Part shown: positions 6,196 through 15,338 of the stretch, one piece after another
Layout of the letters: each line of letters begins with the position of its first letter
How positions within the stretch are numbered: the stretch's first letter is position 1
Notes under the pieces: model-generated
Database searches by the model: none
What the model was told of the DNA's origin: nothing
The model's input: the letters and a program-made list of their open reading frames with translations, nothing else
Position numbers and translations under genes: made by a program
Assembly (NCBI GenBank): GCA_012103255.1
Contig: WLXD01000001.1
Coordinates: 620,001-684,000, forward strand
Origin: Acidobacteriota bacterium
GTDB lineage: Bacteria; Acidobacteriota; UBA890; WLXD01
DNA: 64,000 nt
Direction of reading: 5' to 3'

Positions 6196-8646
6196 ATGTC
6201 GCTTGCCCGCCACGCCCGCGCCCTACCGCGAGCCCGCCTGTTCGTTGTCGCCCTTGGGGCTCTGTTTCTTGTAAACGTGGACGTTGCGTCGTCGCAGGAG
6301 CAGGGCTGGCCGCGCTGGCGAGGAGTCGACTCCTCCGGCGTCGGAAGTCTGGTAACGCCATGGCCCGCACAGCCCGAGCTTCGGGTTCGCTGGCGCCAAG
6401 AGATCGGCACCGGATACTCCGGCATCGCCGTTGCCGAGGGTGTGGCGGTGACGTTGGCGGCTGAGGGCGGCACAGATTCCGTGGTCGCTCTGGACGCCGG
6501 AACTGGTGACGTGGCCTGGCGCTCGTCGTTGGGGACCGCGTTCAAGGGTCGTGAAGGTGCTGTTGATGGGTCCACGTCGACGCCCGCGATCGCGGACGGG
6601 ATCGTCTTCGCGGTCGGTGGCGAAGGCGTTCTCGTGGCTCTGGATCTGCTCGATGGCACGGAACGTTGGCGCATCGACTTCGTCGACAGATTCGGTGCTC
6701 CCGTGCCTCACTGGGGCTTTGCGGGTTCGCCTCTGATCGTCGGAGAAGTGGTCATTGCCGGCACCGGCGGTGAAGACGGCATGGCGATGGCTGCTTTCGA
6801 TCGCACCACGGGCGAGCTGCGTTGGCGGGCTGGCGAAGACCTGATCAGCTACCAGTCGCCTGTGCTCGCTCCGGATCGCACCACGGTGATCGCGGCGGGG
6901 GATGAGCGCATCTTCGGACTGGACTCGGAAACCGGCGCGATCCGCTGGGAACGCGAGCACGGTTCGGCCAACTTCTTCGGGCGCATCGTGAACCCGGTTC
7001 TGCTGGATGAAGGCCGCATGTTGTTGACCGGTCGTGGCGGTGACTCGGTGGCGACTACGACCGAGGCGGCTACCGGCGAAGGTGTCGTCTGGGAGTCGCG
7101 TTTTCTGAAGAACAACTACGCCACGCCGGTGCTAATCGGCGACAACGTCTTCGGCTACAGCGGCACGCTACTCGCCGCTGTAGATGCCTCTACCGGCGTA
7201 CTCGCCTGGCGCTCCCGTCAACCTGGTGACGGGTTCGTGGTTGGCGCTGGCAGGCACCTGATCGCGATCACGAAACGCGGCTCGCTGCACATCGACGAGG
7301 CGACCGCCGACGAGTATCGCGAGGTGGCTTCGCTAGAACTCTTTGATGAGCTCGTTTGGACTCCGCCATCCGTCGCCTACGGTCGGATCTATGCGCGCGG
7401 GTCCTTCGGCGAGATCGCTGCCGTGGACGTCGTGGCCGGCGCCGTCACTGCGGACGCGGATATCTCTGTTCCAGGCAAGATGCCCGAGACGGAGTTCGGG
7501 CGATGGGTAGCCGAGGTTGAGGCCGCAAGCGAGAGCGAGCGGGCGGAGCTGATCGACGCGTGGTTGAGTGCGAATCCGCAGCTGCCCCTCCGGGAGGGCT
7601 CGAACGTTGTGCACTTCGCGCATCGCGCCGACGTAGAGGACGTGGCACTCCAGGCCTCCGCTCTCGGCTACCGTCGGCAGACGCCGCTGCACCGCATTGC
7701 CGGCACCGACTTCTTCTACGGATCGTTCGAGTTCCCGTCTGACACGCGCGGCACGTATCGCTACCTGGTGGACCTGGATAACCACGTCGACGATCCGCTC
7801 AACCCGTGGCTCTGGGGCTCGCGCCTATACGGCGCTGCCGGGACCCTGATGCTGATGCCCGACGCCGACGTGCCGGACGGTAGCGTCGTGGTCCCGCGCG
7901 ACGAGTGGGTAGCGCCGTTCGATGCCGTCACCGTGCCGGTGCCGCAGAGGCCGGAATTCTCGATCGGCGGTGGGGCGTGGGGCGGTGAACGTCGGATATG
8001 GACCTGGCTACCCCCGAGCTATGAGGATGATCCCACTGCTCGATATCCAACGGTCTACGTGCTCTACGGCGGCCAGTTGCTGCTTCGCTCCGACGTCTCT
8101 GGGGTGGTCAATTCCACGCTCGGAAAGACGGCCGCTGAAGCAATCGTCGTTTTCATCGACAACCAGAGCGCCTATGAGTACGCACGTTCGCAGCATCCTG
8201 CGCACGAGCAGATGCTCATCGAGAACATCGTTCCCGAGGTCGATGCCCGATACCGCACGCGACCTCGTCCCGAGGAGCGGATCATCGTGGGAGCCGACGA
8301 GGCCGGCTTTGCCGCTGCGACAGCCGTATTAGGACACCGCGACGTCTTCGGCAAGGCCGTCATCCAGTCGATCGTCCCGATCGGAGCGGGCCGCGCCGAT
8401 TTGCTCGCGATGATCGGCGACCGCTCGGCTGAGCCGGCATCGATCTATCTCGATTGGGGCATCTACGACAAGTACTTTGCTCCCGATGGCACCGACGTGC
8501 CCAGCTATAGCGCGGAGCTGCGCGATGCCCTGATGTCTGCGGGGCATGAGGTCAGCTGGGCTGAGCACAACGACGGTTCAGACTTCCCGATCTGGGCATG
8601 GCGCCTCGGCGCCGCTCTGGAGCGATTGTTGCCCAGGACACGCTGA
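6196..8646 (+). CDS. PQQ-like beta-propeller fused to an esterase-like alpha/beta hydrolase domain
   Basis: An 816-residue secreted protein. Residues 1-33 are a signal peptide. Residues ~35-425 are a PQQ-type beta-propeller opening with GWPRWRGVDSSG and repeating strands such as VVALDAGTGDVAWRSSLG, LVALDLLDGTERWR and IFGLDSETGAIRWE. Residues ~465-565 resemble the N-terminal beta-sandwich of enterochelin-esterase-like proteins (FFYGSFEFPSDTRGTYRYLV, NHVDDPLNPWLWGSRL). Residues ~580-810 are an esterase-D-like fold (RRIWTWLPPSYEDD, RYPTVYVLYGG). The usual nucleophile elbow GxSxGG is replaced by GADEAG at ~699-704, and the usual C-terminal histidine region reads HNDGSDFPIWAW, so Ser and probably His are missing. 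It is likely a binding or scaffold module rather than a hydrolase. Substrate unknown. Confidence 0.78.
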   Translation: MSLARHARALPRARLFVVALGALFLVNVDVASSQEQGWPRWRGVDSSGVGSLVTPWPAQPELRVRWRQEIGTGYSGIAVAEGVAVTLAAEGGTDSVVALDAGTGDVAWRSSLGTAFKGREGAVDGSTSTPAIADGIVFAVGGEGVLVALDLLDGTERWRIDFVDRFGAPVPHWGFAGSPLIVGEVVIAGTGGEDGMAMAAFDRTTGELRWRAGEDLISYQSPVLAPDRTTVIAAGDERIFGLDSETGAIRWEREHGSANFFGRIVNPVLLDEGRMLLTGRGGDSVATTTEAATGEGVVWESRFLKNNYATPVLIGDNVFGYSGTLLAAVDASTGVLAWRSRQPGDGFVVGAGRHLIAITKRGSLHIDEATADEYREVASLELFDELVWTPPSVAYGRIYARGSFGEIAAVDVVAGAVTADADISVPGKMPETEFGRWVAEVEAASESERAELIDAWLSANPQLPLREGSNVVHFAHRADVEDVALQASALGYRRQTPLHRIAGTDFFYGSFEFPSDTRGTYRYLVDLDNHVDDPLNPWLWGSRLYGAAGTLMLMPDADVPDGSVVVPRDEWVAPFDAVTVPVPQRPEFSIGGGAWGGERRIWTWLPPSYEDDPTARYPTVYVLYGGQLLLRSDVSGVVNSTLGKTAAEAIVVFIDNQSAYEYARSQHPAHEQMLIENIVPEVDARYRTRPRPEERIIVGADEAGFAAATAVLGHRDVFGKAVIQSIVPIGAGRADLLAMIGDRSAEPASIYLDWGIYDKYFAPDGTDVPSYSAELRDALMSAGHEVSWAEHNDGSDFPIWAWRLGAALERLLPRTR

Positions 8647-8749
8647 GCGGGCCCATGTTGGTTGCTGACGGAACACGCCAAGGGGTCGCAAATTCCGGAG
8701 CGGGCGAGTTTCATATCCGGGTGCCCCGGTTCCATGGAGGTGGTTCGTC

Positions 8750-10051
8750 GTGCGTATTTCTCTGGGAAGCGGCCGAGCGCGGTTGGCCCGCGCGGCCGCG
8801 CTGTCCGGATTGCTCCTCACGCTTGCAACGTGCTCGGACCAGGCGAGCGAGCCCGGCTCAGTTGGCGACTGGGTGGGAACGATCGCCATCGAGGGCCCTA
8901 CCACCACGGTCGTCAACGAAAGTGGCTCGGTATGGGGCGCGGCCGGACACCTGGTTGAAGAACTCTCGATTGGTGTCGAAGAAGGCGCGGACGAGTACAT
9001 GTTCGGCATGGTCACCACACTGACCGCGACCGACGATCGGATCTTTGTGATCGACGTGCAGGTACCCGTGGTGCGGGAGTACGACCACGACGGCCAGTTC
9101 ATCGCGAACCTCGGGCGTGCGGGCGAGGGGCCGGGAGAGTACGGGGAGCCGGCCATGATCGCTGCTCACGAAGACCGGGTGTTTGTTGGTGACGCGACTG
9201 GTCGGGTCGAGGTGTTCGCGGCGGTAGGTGAGGCGCTGGAGAGCTGGTCATCCTTCCCCGCCCGCTGCTGCGGTTGGCCCATCTACGCCCTGGATGCCGT
9301 AACCCTCTGGGCGCCCGTGAAGCAGTGGCTGGAAGACGCGGACCGGGAGCGACGATATGGAGTCCAAAAGGTGGGGAGCGATGGGGCGCTTGGGGACACG
9401 GTGTGGATCCCGGAGCTCGACTACGAGCAAACGAAGTTCCAGCTCATGGAGGGCGTCGAAACCACGACTCCGTTCAGCCCGTGGCTTGTGTGGAACCCCA
9501 CGCCGTCCGGTGGCCTGGTAGTTGGCACATCCGATCGATATCGCTTCGAGATGCACCACGTCGACGGGACGACCACTGTCGTCGAGCGTTCCTGGGACCC
9601 CGTGTCTGTGCCAGCCGAGCACCGCGAGTACGAGCGGCTGAAGACGATCGCGGGCCGCAGGCGACTCAACCAGATCCCCCCGCAATGGGACGGCGCGGAG
9701 ATGCCGGATCACAAGCCGGCCTATCGGACTCTAATTCCCACAGCATCCGGGGAGATCTGGGTGCTGCGCATCGGGCCGAGCGAGCGCCAAGCAGACTGCG
9801 TCGAGGATCCCAGTACGGCGGAGCTGCGCGAACTCTTCGAGCGGCCCTGTTGGAAGGACGCGATGAGCGCCGATGTATTCGGGTCAGACGGCCGCTACCT
9901 GGGCAACGTTGAATTGCCCGAACTACCGTGGGCAGACGGATCGAGCCTGGCGATCGACGGCGATCGGGTCGTCGCGTCGGTGATTGACGAGCAGGGGATT
10001 GTGAAGGTGAAGCGCTATCGGCTCCGGATCCCCGGCGTCGGGACAGATTGA
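8750..10051 (+). CDS. Six-bladed beta-propeller (NHL-like) probable lipoprotein
   Basis: A 433-residue protein of the 6-bladed propeller type common in Acidobacteriota and Gemmatimonadota. The start is GTG at 8750 with GGAGG about nine bases upstream. The N-terminus is a hydrophobic leader ending LLLTLATC, a plausible though non-ideal lipobox. Propeller strands include RIFVIDVQVPVVREYDHDGQ, RAGEGPGEYGEPAMIAAHEDR, VFVGDATGRVEVF and the C-terminal DVFGSDGRYLGNVELPE. Such proteins sit in the envelope, probably in protein or ligand binding; no catalytic residues are evident. It follows the propeller/esterase gene by about 100 bases on the same strand and may be co-transcribed. Ligand unknown. Confidence 0.72.
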   Translation: MRISLGSGRARLARAAALSGLLLTLATCSDQASEPGSVGDWVGTIAIEGPTTTVVNESGSVWGAAGHLVEELSIGVEEGADEYMFGMVTTLTATDDRIFVIDVQVPVVREYDHDGQFIANLGRAGEGPGEYGEPAMIAAHEDRVFVGDATGRVEVFAAVGEALESWSSFPARCCGWPIYALDAVTLWAPVKQWLEDADRERRYGVQKVGSDGALGDTVWIPELDYEQTKFQLMEGVETTTPFSPWLVWNPTPSGGLVVGTSDRYRFEMHHVDGTTTVVERSWDPVSVPAEHREYERLKTIAGRRRLNQIPPQWDGAEMPDHKPAYRTLIPTASGEIWVLRIGPSERQADCVEDPSTAELRELFERPCWKDAMSADVFGSDGRYLGNVELPELPWADGSSLAIDGDRVVASVIDEQGIVKVKRYRLRIPGVGTD

Positions 10052-10109
10052 TCGGCGGGGGACCCTCGCGGAATCTGGCGCGCCACGGAGCGGCAACGCT
10101 CCGAATGAA

Positions 10110-10200
<91 letters not shown>

Positions 10201-10313
10201 GTGCGAGTCGGCCAGCGAACATCCTAGCAGGGTCGGTGGCGCTGAACTTGCCAGAAAGAGGCTAGGCGCGACCGTCTTCCAGGAGGTGCCGCGCGTGGTG
10301 AATAGTTGATGCG

Positions 10314-10344
10314 GTGATAACAGATCATGATATGTTGTTATCAC
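10314..10344. promoter_or_regulatory. Operator dyad of the second toxin-antitoxin pair
   Basis: GTGATAACA-N13-TGTTATCAC is a perfect 9-base inverted repeat ending one base before the antitoxin ATG at 10346. The spacer holds a smaller palindrome ATCATGAT (10324-10331). The position over the promoter and start region fits autorepression by the RHH antitoxin. Confidence 0.7.
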
Positions 10345-10345
10345 T

Positions 10346-10570
10346 ATGGTGAGGACGCAGATTAGTTTGACCGAACGGGAATACGAGGCCGCGAAGACGG
10401 AAGCCGCGAGGCTCGGCATTTCGCTGGCCGAACTACTGCGTCGTTCATTGCGCCCCTTGTTGCCGGCCGATGAGTCGAAACCGTGGATGGCGTACGCGGG
10501 GTTCGTGGAATCCGGTGATGCGGATTCGAGTCGACGCATCGATGAGCTGATCTATGGCCGCAAGGACTAG
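10346..10570 (+). CDS. Ribbon-helix-helix antitoxin
   Basis: A 74-residue CopG-like protein with the RHH strand and helix TQISLTEREYEAAKTEAARL, then GISLAELLRRSLRPLL, and a C-terminal tail for toxin binding. The start at 10346 follows immediately after a perfect dyad, so the message may be nearly leaderless or the true transcript starts within the dyad. It overlaps the downstream PIN toxin by 17 bases. It acts as DNA-binding autorepressor and toxin neutraliser. Confidence 0.82.
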   Translation: MVRTQISLTEREYEAAKTEAARLGISLAELLRRSLRPLLPADESKPWMAYAGFVESGDADSSRRIDELIYGRKD

Positions 10571-10979
10571 GGCCCCAAGGGCCGAAGCGTACGTGGACAC
10601 TGCGGCGCTCATTGCGCTGGCGGATCGCTCGGACACGTACCATCCAATGTTCCGCCGGCTCTTCGCGGATCCGCCCAAGCTGGTCACGACACCGTTGGTT
10701 GTGGCGGAAGGCCATGGCTGGTTCTTGCGTCGCTACGATGCCGCTCGTGGATTGCAGTTCATGGCGATGATCGAGGCCATGACCCCGTTGAAGGTGTTGC
10801 CGTTGTCTGCGCCAGACCAAGTCGGCGCGCTCGAGATGCTGCGGCGATTCTCCGATCAGGCGCTCACTATGGCCGATGCGCTCGGCCTCTACCTGATGGG
10901 TGAGCGCGAGGCGGCCGTTTGCTGGTCCACGGATCGCCATCTCGGCGTTACCGGAGTCCCGCTGGCAATCGACCGCTAG
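10554..10979 (+). CDS. PIN-domain toxin (VapC type)
   Basis: A 141-residue PIN-domain ribonuclease with intact acidic residues: D in EAYVDTAALIAL, E in PLVVAEGHGWFL, D in LTMADALGLYLM and D in CWSTDRHLGV. It overlaps its antitoxin gene by 17 bases, giving tight coupling. It is not closely similar to the VapC at 1277-1693, so the two pairs are unlikely to be recent duplicates. The gene ends converging on the P1 peptidase, overlapping its stop by four bases. Confidence 0.84.
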   Translation: MAARTRAPRAEAYVDTAALIALADRSDTYHPMFRRLFADPPKLVTTPLVVAEGHGWFLRRYDAARGLQFMAMIEAMTPLKVLPLSAPDQVGALEMLRRFSDQALTMADALGLYLMGEREAAVCWSTDRHLGVTGVPLAIDR

Positions 10980-12055
10980 AGGTCGCGCGCTGCGGTGAAG
11001 CCGGCGACGGAGGTCGCGGCTTCGACCGCCGCCAGGATTGCGGCCGACACGGATGCGGCGACGGCCGCGTCGAGTCGATTGGCCTCGTTGTCGGCAAGCT
11101 CAGGGGCCTGGTTCGTGGCGAGCATGAAGAGCGTGTCGCCGTCGAGTCGGCTGTGGGCCGGGACGACCGCGCGGGCGAGGCCGTCGTGGGCGACGCTGGC
11201 GAGGCGATGGCATTGGGTCTTGGTCAACGCTCGATTCGTGGCGACGACGCCGATGGTCGTGTTCTGCCCCGGGCCCGACGCAGGCTCGCGCAGTTCGCCG
11301 CGCAGGAACCGTTCCTCGACGTTGATCAGACGGTTGTGTTCGTCGATCGCCCCGGCAACCAGTTCGCCCGTCCAGGGGTTGCGGACGTCGCCTAGACCAT
11401 TGGTGGCTACCAGTGCCGCAACGACGGTGCCGTCATCGAAGCGGTAGCCGGCGCTGCCGGTGCCGCCCTTCATCGGGCGACCGAATCCCATCTTGCCGAG
11501 CGTGGCGCCGGCGCCGACTCCCACGCAGCCCTGTTCTACAGGCGACGAGCTCGCTGCCGCAGCAGCGGCGTACCCTGCGTCGTCGTCGGGCGCGCGCGCC
11601 CCTTCTCCGACGTTGAGATCGAAAAGGATTGCCGCCGGGACGATCGGCACGGGACCCCCTGGTATCGGAAAGCCGACACCATCTTCGCGGAGCCTCTGAA
11701 CGACGCCGTCCGCCGCCGCGAGCCCGAACGCGCTTCCGCCGGAGAGCGTAACGGCATGGATCTCTTCAACCGTGTTGCCTGGTTCGAGGAGCGCGAGCTC
11801 ACGGGTGCCGGGCGCGGCGCCCCTTACGGCGACGCCTGCGGAAGCCCCGCCGGGGGCGAGGATCGCGGTGCAACCGGTGGGACGCTCGGGCAGCGTGTGA
11901 TGACCCACCAGGAGGCCATCGACCGACGTCAGCGTGACGCCCGGAGTCGCTGCCTGTCGAGGCGTAGCACTCGCAGAACCCCGCAGGCCGAGTGCCCATC
12001 CGGCGGGTACCGAGGTGCCGAGAACGCGGCCCAATTGTCGACGTGTCCATCCCAT
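10976..12055 (-). CDS. P1-family (DmpA/NylC-like) self-processing peptidase, Tat-exported
   Basis: A 359-residue Ntn-type hydrolase of peptidase family P1. The start at 12055 gives a twin-arginine leader TRRQLGRVLGT followed by a small-residue region ending ASA. Family blocks are clear: VTLTSVDGLLVGHHT, HAVTLSGGSAFGLAAADGV, PAAILFDLNVGEG, GATLGKMGFGRPMKGGTGSA and ALVATNGLGDVRNPWTGE. The precursor is expected to cut itself between N265 and T266 in GPGQNTTIGVVATN, freeing Thr as nucleophile, as in NylC. Family members cleave beta-amino-acid peptides, D-amino-acid amides or nylon oligomers; the substrate here is unknown. A longer frame to 12427 is rejected because it runs into the divergent glycosyltransferase. 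Confidence 0.9.
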   Translation of the reverse strand: MGWTRRQLGRVLGTSVPAGWALGLRGSASATPRQAATPGVTLTSVDGLLVGHHTLPERPTGCTAILAPGGASAGVAVRGAAPGTRELALLEPGNTVEEIHAVTLSGGSAFGLAAADGVVQRLREDGVGFPIPGGPVPIVPAAILFDLNVGEGARAPDDDAGYAAAAAASSSPVEQGCVGVGAGATLGKMGFGRPMKGGTGSAGYRFDDGTVVAALVATNGLGDVRNPWTGELVAGAIDEHNRLINVEERFLRGELREPASGPGQNTTIGVVATNRALTKTQCHRLASVAHDGLARAVVPAHSRLDGDTLFMLATNQAPELADNEANRLDAAVAASVSAAILAAVEAATSVAGFTAARDL

Positions 12056-12205
12056 CAACAGACGATAACAGCCTCCATCTGCCGGTCGTGCACCGTGGTA
12101 CCGTGCGGCTCGGGATGCGGCCCGCTCCGACCGGACCAGACCATGGCGCTGACGATGATCGATCTCATGCCCGCGAGCGGCGCGGAAGCCAGGCGAACGT
12201 AAACG

Positions 12206-13372
12206 ATGCGGATCCTCTACGTCGCATCCGGTATGCAGATTCCGGGCTCCCACGGCGGTAGCGTTCATGCGCTCGAACTGTGCCGGGCGCTTTCGCGTGT
12301 CGGCCATGAGGTGCATCTCGTATCGTTGCCGCCCGACCGGCCGACGGACGCCGCGGTGGACCTCGACGGTGTGCATCTGTATCCGCTGCGCACGCGGCCG
12401 ATGATTCCGCAGTTCGACATGTTCCACTGGCGCGAGGTGAAGCGACTCGCCGGCCAGATTGGCCCCGACATCATCGTCGAACGCTTCTACACGTTCGGCG
12501 GCCGTGGGCTGATCGCGGCGTCCGAACTCGGACTGCCATCGGTGCTGGAAGTGAACTCGCCGGCGCTACCGTATCCAGGGTCATTGCGCGATCGGCTCGA
12601 CAAGCTGACGCTCGTGCGCCCCGTGGATCGTTGGCGGCAGTGGATGTTGCGGCAAGCGTCGCGTTACTACGCGACCAGCGAGTTGCTGCTGCCCGACGAA
12701 CTTCGTGACCGAACGACGGTTGTTGTGAACGGCGTGGACTGCGAAACGTTCACCCCTGGCGAGCCGGCGCCCGACGATGGGCCGCTGCGCCTGGTCCACG
12801 TGTCCAGCTTCCGGCCGTGGCACGGCACGGTCGACCTGGCCCGGGCATTCGGTGCGGCGGTGAGCGCGGGCGCAGATCTCGAGATGATCTGTCTGGGGGA
12901 GGGCCCCGAGCTGGAGCGCGCCCGTCGCGCCGCCACCGACGCCGGCGCGGGAGATCGCATCGTGTTCACGGGTTCAGTGCCGCATGTCGACGTGCCGGGC
13001 TATCTGGCGGATGCTCACGTTGGACTCGCGCCATTCAGTCCGGCCGAGTTCCGAGCGCTCGAACTCGGCTGGTACTGGTCGCCGATCAAATTGTTCGAGT
13101 ACATGGCGTCGGGCCTGGCCATTGTCACTGCCGACATCGACGCACTGCGCCAGCTTCTGCCGGAAGACGTTGCCCAGTTCTATCCGCCGGGCGATATCGA
13201 GGCCCTGTCGACCATGTTGATCGCGCTGCACGAGGTCCGCGACGCTGTGCGCGCGATGGGCGCTTCCGGCAGGCAGCTCGCGCTCGAGCGCTTCACCTGG
13301 GACCACCAGGCCATGAAGGTAACGGGCGTCCTCGAGGCCGCGTTGAGCGGGTCCATGCCGCGAGGCGGCTAG
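12206..13372 (+). CDS. Group 4 (GT4) glycosyltransferase, GT-B fold
   Basis: A 388-residue retaining glycosyltransferase. The N-terminal Rossmann domain has MRILYVASGMQIPGSHGGS and ALSRVGHEVHLVSLP. The C-terminal domain has LRLVHVSSFRPWHGT, LEMICLGEGPELERAR, IVFTGSVPHVDVPGYLADAHVG and SPIKLFEYMASGLAIVTADI, the nucleotide-sugar-binding EX7E region in GT4 form. It would transfer a sugar from an NDP-sugar to a lipid-linked, protein or small acceptor at the cytoplasmic face. It starts 150 bases from the divergent P1 peptidase and is followed 27 bases later by the SLC13 transporter. Acceptor unknown; no polysaccharide cluster surrounds it. Confidence 0.88.
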   Translation: MRILYVASGMQIPGSHGGSVHALELCRALSRVGHEVHLVSLPPDRPTDAAVDLDGVHLYPLRTRPMIPQFDMFHWREVKRLAGQIGPDIIVERFYTFGGRGLIAASELGLPSVLEVNSPALPYPGSLRDRLDKLTLVRPVDRWRQWMLRQASRYYATSELLLPDELRDRTTVVVNGVDCETFTPGEPAPDDGPLRLVHVSSFRPWHGTVDLARAFGAAVSAGADLEMICLGEGPELERARRAATDAGAGDRIVFTGSVPHVDVPGYLADAHVGLAPFSPAEFRALELGWYWSPIKLFEYMASGLAIVTADIDALRQLLPEDVAQFYPPGDIEALSTMLIALHEVRDAVRAMGASGRQLALERFTWDHQAMKVTGVLEAALSGSMPRGG

Positions 13373-13399
13373 TCGGCAACCCGCTGGTACACTTCGCCC

Positions 13400-15202
13400 A
13401 TGACGGGCGAAATGATCACTGTTCTCGCGGTCCTGCTCAGCGCTCTGGTGCTGTGGGTCACCGAATGGCTACCGATCGATCTGGTCGCGCTCAGCATCCC
13501 CGTGGTTCTTATTCTCACCGGGGTGTTGCTGCCGGGCGAAGCCGTGGCGGGCTTTGCCAGCTCTGCGCTGATCACGGTCGGAGCGATTCTCGTGGTGTCT
13601 GCGGGACTTTCGCAGACCGGAGTGATCACCTACGTCGGTAATCAGATCATTCGCTTCTCGAAGGGCGATGAGCGGCGCATGTTGCTGCTGGTGATGCTGA
13701 CGATGGCCGTGTTCTCCGGCTTCATCAACAACACGGCCGTCGTGGCCATGTTCTTGCCCATCATGCTGGGCGTTGCCCGCGAGTTCGACGTCGCGCCGTC
13801 AAAGCTGCTAATACCGCTCTCTTTCGCCTCGATTCTGGGCGGCACCACGAGTCTCATCGGAACGTCCACGAACGTGCTGGTGCACGGCATGATGGAGCAG
13901 TACGGGCTCGACGGGCTCGGGATGTTCGAAATCACGCCGGTGGGCGCGGTCTATGCCGCCGTCGGCCTCGTCTACCTGTACTTCGTAGGCCATCGGCTCC
14001 TGCCGGATCGTGGCACGGTGACGTCTTATCTCGGCGGCACCGGTGCGCCGCGCGCCTCGGGCGAGTACATGACCGAGGTGCAGGTGCCCGCGGGCTCGAA
14101 GCTCATCGGGCAGCTCGTGAAGGACTCGATTCAGGCCACGCACCCGAACGTTCGCCTCTTGCAGGTTATTCGCGACGAGGCGGTGTTCTGGCCGCCACTC
14201 GACCAGGTTGAGATTGCCGCGGGAGACATCTTTCTGCTCAAGGGCGACGCCAACGAGATGATCGCTCTCTACCAGCAGGAGGGGCTCGAACTCGTCCCCA
14301 GCCTGAAGGCCGAAGCGGTGCGCTATGCCACCCAGGACATGGCGCTGTCCGAACTCGTGGTGACACCCAACTCGACGCTGGTGGGGCGCTCGCTGCGCGA
14401 GATCGATTTCCGCAAGCAATACAACGCCTCGGTCATGGCGTTGCAGCGGCACGGCGAGCATCTGCGCGACGAGCTGCCTTCGATTCGTGTCCGCGTGGGT
14501 GACGTTCTGTTGGTCATGTGCGACCGCAACGAGATGGGACGGCTCATGAGCTACGCGGAGTTCATGGTGCTCGAGGGGGTGCAGGAAGTCGTGGTGAACC
14601 GCGACAAGGCCCCCATCGCCATCGCCCTCGTGCTCGGTCTGGTGGGGATGGCCTCGCTCAGCTCGGTGCCGGTGATGGTGCTCGCGATGGTCTCGGCCAT
14701 TCTCATGGTGATGACGCGGTGTATCACGATGCGCCAGGCGTATGCGTCGCTCGACATGTCGGTGCTGATGCTGATCGGCGGCGCTATTTCGCTCGGCAAG
14801 GCGATGGACGTGACCGGCACTGCCGGACTCATCGCCCAAGGGGTGGTGGACACCGCGGGCGCATACGGACCGCAAATCGTGCTGTCGGGCGTCTACCTGC
14901 TCACGGTGCTGTTCACCGAGTTGATGTCGAACAACGCCGCGGCCGTGCTGATGGTTCCGATCGCGCTCAGCGTGGCCAATGGGCTTGGCGTGGATCCGCG
15001 ACCGTTCGCGATCGCGGTTGCCTTTGCCGGGTCGGCGGCGTTCTCGACGCCGATCGGCTACCAGACAAACACGCTCGTGTACGGGCCGGGTGGCTACAAG
15101 TTCACCGATTTCACGCGCGTGGGTCTACCGCTCAACCTTCTGCTGTGGGGTGTGGCTACGCTGCTCATTCCGCTGTTCTGGCCGCTCGTGCCGGTCGGTT
15201 GA
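13400..15202 (+). CDS. SLC13/DASS-type transporter with two TrkA-C (RCK_C) domains
   Basis: A 600-residue membrane protein. Two transmembrane blocks (residues ~1-200 and ~395-600) flank a soluble insert. Membrane segments include VLAVLLSALVLWVTEWL, VAGFASSALITVGAILVVSAG, and the helical hairpins GFINNTAVVAMFLPIMLG and TELMSNNAAAVLMVPIALS, typical of anion/Na symporters. The insert (residues ~210-380) holds two TrkA-C units, each ending in a GDIFLLKGD or GDVLLVMCDRNE motif, which in other proteins bind ligands and gate transport. Family substrates are dicarboxylates, sulfate or similar anions; the exact one is not readable. The ATG at 13400 sits within 30 bases of the glycosyltransferase stop. 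Confidence 0.85.
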   Translation: MTGEMITVLAVLLSALVLWVTEWLPIDLVALSIPVVLILTGVLLPGEAVAGFASSALITVGAILVVSAGLSQTGVITYVGNQIIRFSKGDERRMLLLVMLTMAVFSGFINNTAVVAMFLPIMLGVAREFDVAPSKLLIPLSFASILGGTTSLIGTSTNVLVHGMMEQYGLDGLGMFEITPVGAVYAAVGLVYLYFVGHRLLPDRGTVTSYLGGTGAPRASGEYMTEVQVPAGSKLIGQLVKDSIQATHPNVRLLQVIRDEAVFWPPLDQVEIAAGDIFLLKGDANEMIALYQQEGLELVPSLKAEAVRYATQDMALSELVVTPNSTLVGRSLREIDFRKQYNASVMALQRHGEHLRDELPSIRVRVGDVLLVMCDRNEMGRLMSYAEFMVLEGVQEVVVNRDKAPIAIALVLGLVGMASLSSVPVMVLAMVSAILMVMTRCITMRQAYASLDMSVLMLIGGAISLGKAMDVTGTAGLIAQGVVDTAGAYGPQIVLSGVYLLTVLFTELMSNNAAAVLMVPIALSVANGLGVDPRPFAIAVAFAGSAAFSTPIGYQTNTLVYGPGGYKFTDFTRVGLPLNLLLWGVATLLIPLFWPLVPVG

Positions 15203-15338
15203 CGGTTCGCCTGACGGCCGACCGGACTGCCGGATAAACTTGATTGCGCGTCTGTTCCGGAATTGCCGGCGCGGCGTCCATCACTTCTCATAGAGGCCCC
15301 GCCCAAGTCCGGTAACCATGTCCGGCAGGAGGATCCCC

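Noticed and set aside
11413-11616. Arg-rich plus-strand frame inside the P1 peptidase
   Set aside because: Shadow frame; the peptidase codes here with clear motifs.
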